Shown: positions 61,833 to 64,000 of the stretch, in pieces
Layout of the letters: each line of letters begins with the position of its first letter
Numbering within the stretch: position 1 is the first letter of the stretch
Assembly: GCF_900119165.1 (NCBI RefSeq)
Contig: NZ_FPJG01000006.1
Coordinates: 3,596,001 to 3,660,000, forward strand
Source of the DNA: Amycolatopsis australiensis
GTDB lineage: Bacteria; Actinomycetota; Actinomycetes; Mycobacteriales; Pseudonocardiaceae
Length of the DNA stretch: 64,000 nt
Direction of reading: 5' to 3'
Notes under the pieces: generated by a model
The model's database searches: none
Seen by the model: the letters and a program-made list of their open reading frames with translations, nothing else
What the model was told of the DNA's origin: nothing
Position numbers and translations under genes: made by a program

Positions 61833-62432
61833 GTGAGTGTGCCTCGTACCCGTGATGCCGAGCCTGTCCGGGGCAGGCCACGTGACGCCGGCCGTGACGT
61901 GGCGATCCTCAACGCGACGCTGAAACTGCTGGTCGAGGTCGGATATGACCAGTTGTCCATTGAGGCGGTTGCGGCCGAGGCCGGGGTCGGCAAGCCGACG
62001 GTCTACCGGCGCCACGCCGACAAGGCCGCGCTGGTGGCCGCGGCGGTCGAGCACCGCGCGGCGAGCGTGCCTCCCGCGATTCGGACCGGAGATCTCCGGC
62101 AGGCCCTGCTGCAGACCGTGGAATGGCTGGCCGGGCAGATCGCAGGGCAGGAGATCGGGCTGCTCGGCGCTCTGTTCGCCGGCATGCGCAGCGATCCGGA
62201 CCTGGCGGCGGAAATGCGGCGGATCCGGCGACGTGACGAAGCGGCGATGATCGAGCAGTCATTCGGTGGCGTGCGGGGCGTACACCTCGTCCCCGGAGCA
62301 GCAGCACTGTTCGCCGAGATCGTTCCGGCGCTTATCGTGCACCGGCTCGTGTTCGTCGGGGAGCCCAGCGACGAGGGCTTCGTTGAGCACATCGTGGACG
62401 ACATCTTGCTGCCGCTGCTCCAGCGCGAGTGA
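61833..62432 (+). CDS. TetR-family transcriptional regulator
   Basis: 199 residues. Helix-turn-helix AILNATLKLLVEVGYDQLSIEAVAAEAGVGKPTVYRRHADKAALVAAAV, then a TetR_C-type ligand domain (LLQTVEWLAGQIAGQEIGLLGALFAGM). GTG 61833 or GTG 61839; GAGG just upstream favours the later one. It precedes the NAD(P)-binding oxidoreductase gene in the same direction by 100 bases and probably regulates it. Confidence 0.92.
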   Translation: MSVPRTRDAEPVRGRPRDAGRDVAILNATLKLLVEVGYDQLSIEAVAAEAGVGKPTVYRRHADKAALVAAAVEHRAASVPPAIRTGDLRQALLQTVEWLAGQIAGQEIGLLGALFAGMRSDPDLAAEMRRIRRRDEAAMIEQSFGGVRGVHLVPGAAALFAEIVPALIVHRLVFVGEPSDEGFVEHIVDDILLPLLQRE

Positions 62433-62532
62433 GTGGTGAAGCGCGCCTTTGTCCGGCCTGACGGCCGACGGAATCCCGATATCGGGACGGACCGAGCGGT
62501 ACCGACTCCTTAACGCAACGGAGGCAACAATC

Positions 62533-63390
62533 GTGATCGTCATCACCGGCGCGACCGGCGCCCTGGGCGGCGCTACCGTCGAGCATCTGCTCAAGCGCAT
62601 CCCCGCGGACCGGATCGGCGTGAGCGTCCGCGACGTCGCCAAGGCACAGCCTTTCGCCGACCGCGGCGTGCGCGTACGGCGTGGCTCCTACGACGACCCG
62701 GCCGCACTTCGTGACTCGTTCGAGGGTGCCGAACAGGTACTGCTGGTGTCCCAGAACGACCCCGACGCCGACGGAATCGGCCTACACCGCAATGCAATCA
62801 AGGCCGCGGTCGCCGCAGGGGCCCAGCGCATCCTGTACACCAGCCACCAGAACGTGCGCAGCGACAGCCCGTTCGACCCGGCACACGAGCACGCCGGCAC
62901 CGAAGCACTGCTCGCGCAGTCGGGAGTCGCTTGGACCTCACTTCGCAACGGCTTCTACGCGCACAGTCTCGACTGGCTGCTCGGCCCGTGGCAGCAGACC
63001 GGTGTCATCGCCGCGCCAGCCGACGGCCCAGTCTCGTGGACCGACCGCGCCGACGCGGCCGAAGCCACGGCGATCATCCTCACCGGGCAGCGTCCCTTCG
63101 ACGGTCCTGTCACCCTCACCGCGCGCCATGCCGTCACCTTCGACGACATCGCCACTACGGTCACCGAACTCACCGGTCGCGACATCAGGCGAGTCGTCGT
63201 CGACGACGAGCGGTGGCTCGCCGACAAGATCGCGGCCGGCACACCCGAGCCCCTGGCTCACATGCTGATCCGGTTCTTTCACGCTGCCCGAAGCGGCCAC
63301 TTCGCCGAAACCGACCCACTACTGGCCCAACTCCTCGGCCGCGAACCACGCACGGTCGCCGACCTGCTCACCGACCGGATCAGCGCCTGA
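62533..63390 (+). CDS. NmrA-like NAD(P)-binding protein (quinone oxidoreductase type)
   Basis: 285-residue atypical short-chain dehydrogenase. Rossmann motif VIVITGATGALGGATVEHLL, then VSVRDVAKAQPFADRGVRVRRGSYDDPAAL and VLLVSQNDPDADGIGLHRNAI. The FYAHSLDWLLGPWQQTGVIAAPADGPVSWTDRADAAEA block is typical of the YtfG/QOR2-like NmrA group. It may reduce quinones or act as a redox sensor. GTG 62533 has GGAGG eight bases upstream; the open frame before it is unsupported. Confidence 0.9.
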   Translation: MIVITGATGALGGATVEHLLKRIPADRIGVSVRDVAKAQPFADRGVRVRRGSYDDPAALRDSFEGAEQVLLVSQNDPDADGIGLHRNAIKAAVAAGAQRILYTSHQNVRSDSPFDPAHEHAGTEALLAQSGVAWTSLRNGFYAHSLDWLLGPWQQTGVIAAPADGPVSWTDRADAAEATAIILTGQRPFDGPVTLTARHAVTFDDIATTVTELTGRDIRRVVVDDERWLADKIAAGTPEPLAHMLIRFFHAARSGHFAETDPLLAQLLGREPRTVADLLTDRISA

Positions 63391-63720
63391 CCGATCAAAG
63401 GTTCCGGTCGGTTCGAGCCGACAGCGAGAGACGGTCAGCAAAGAGCAGCCGAGCGCACGGAACTCATGACAGCGCGTTCGCTGATACACGGCTGCACGAC
63501 AACCTCGGTCATCCCGCAACCGGAGTGCCGGATCGACGGCGACCGGAATTCCGATGCTGACAGGCCATTGGGCTGCCGATCGCGAATCCGTTCGAGGCCG
63601 CCCAATTTCCGGCGGCGGCCCGGAGGCTAGCGGATGGCCGGAGAGGAGCTCTACGGGCTGGAGGACCGAGGCGGGCGACCACGGATGCGGTGGCCGTGCT
63701 TGGGACAGTGCGGGCTCAGT
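63391..63720. other. Convergent intergenic region
   Basis: 330 bases between the NmrA-like gene and the LuxR-type gene on the other strand. Nothing gene-like is seen; short frames lack ribosome sites. Confidence 0.55.
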
Positions 63721-64000
63721 TCACTCGTCGAGGTGCTGGGCCAGTTCAACCCGGTTGTGGGTGCCGGTCTTGCGGTAGATCTTCGTGAGGTTGGCTTCGA
63801 CTGCTTTGACCGACAGGTGCAAGCTGGTCGCTATTTTCTGGTTGGTCGCGCCGTCGCGGACGAGGGTCGCGATGCGGCATTCTACTTCTGTCAGCGGTGT
63901 GTTGTGGGGCTCGAGCTGGGTTGTTTCACGCTCGGTACGGAGTCGCCACGTCGTGCAGCCTGCCAGGGTGAAACGGCGGTGGGCTTCGCGGAGGGCCGTC
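63721..64000 (-). CDS. LuxR-family regulator, C-terminal end (start outside window)
   Basis: The visible 92 residues end a LuxR-type protein: ALREAHRRFTLAGCTTW (a tail end typical of large LAL/AAA-type regulators) and the helix-turn-helix PLTEVECRIATLVRDGATNQKIATSLHLSVKAVEANLTKIYRKTGTHNRVELAQHLDE. Base 63999 begins the first complete codon. The linker before the HTH suggests a large multi-domain regulator, but the rest lies outside the window. Confidence 0.88.
   Translation of the reverse strand, partial: TALREAHRRFTLAGCTTWRLRTERETTQLEPHNTPLTEVECRIATLVRDGATNQKIATSLHLSVKAVEANLTKIYRKTGTHNRVELAQHLDE

Noticed and set aside
57582..64000. Integrated element with a flanking att repeat of the tRNA-Asn 3' end
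   Set aside because: No second copy of the tRNA 3' segment and no integrase gene were found in the remaining window, so boundaries cannot be given.

Overview
The window is very GC-rich and densely coded. It has GTG starts, 1-4 base stop/start overlaps, and a gene order typical of actinobacteria: hrcA-dnaJ-rsmE, phoH-ybeY-CBS protein-era, recO-uppS, zur/smtB-like regulators, glyS, dgt, dnaG, tRNA-Asn. The same backbone order is known from mycobacteria. Gene content (class F sortases, WXG100-like cassette, F420-type LLM enzyme, ECF sigma factors, an 85-base extragenic element with GCGGCCTTCGGTGCGT cores) suggests Pseudonocardiaceae, most likely an Amycolatopsis-like organism. That placement is inference from gene order and style, not from a database match.

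Layout. 1-0.9 kb: end of a beta-lactamase-fold hydrolase. 0.9-2.1 kb: an orphan HsdR-N-type nuclease-like protein. 2.4-7.2 kb (minus strand): a reductive pyrimidine/hydantoin degradation operon (NCS1 permease, beta-ureidopropionase-like amidase, dihydropyrimidinase/hydantoinase, LLM flavoenzyme). 7.4-11.1 kb: an OmpR-type two-component system and a membrane protein with a repeat-rich N-terminus. 11.2-14.9 kb: an SSI-type protease inhibitor, a PucR regulator and a divergent methylmalonate-semialdehyde dehydrogenase, which could finish beta-alanine breakdown. 14.9-17.3 kb: a four-gene YbaB/WXG100-like/large-substrate/membrane-protein cassette.

17.5-31 kb is the conserved housekeeping core: heat-shock repressor and DnaJ, RsmE, HIT, PhoH, YbeY, CNNM/CorC protein, a zinc-ligand-less cytidine deaminase homologue, Era, RecO, UppS. 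It is interrupted between era and recO by a 3-kb cassette of three CD225/dispanin proteins, a DUF2752 protein and an RDD protein. 31-34.1 kb carries a permease pair beside an ArsR/SmtB-Zur metal-sensing operon. 34.4-37.2 kb encodes a surface protein with an APDTG sorting signal and two class F sortases. 37.3-44.3 kb: glyS, an ABC exporter with a DesK/NarL two-component system, a YdcF protein and dgt.

44.3-54 kb is an accessory block between dgt and dnaG. It holds a serpin, a polytopic membrane protein, a DinB protein, a TetR-controlled carboxymuconolactone decarboxylase-like gene, a MarR/MFS divergent pair sharing a 46-bp palindrome, an AhpD-like protein, a frameshifted ABC permease and a SigJ-like sigma factor. 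dnaG, a trans-aconitate methyltransferase and tRNA-Asn(GTT) follow. Downstream of the tRNA (57.7-59.6 kb) lies a gene graveyard with frameshifted remnants of a TIGR02391-like gene, a thymidylate-synthase-like gene and a LigD polymerase domain. After it come a secreted lipase-like hydrolase, a TetR/NmrA pair and the end of a LuxR-type regulator.
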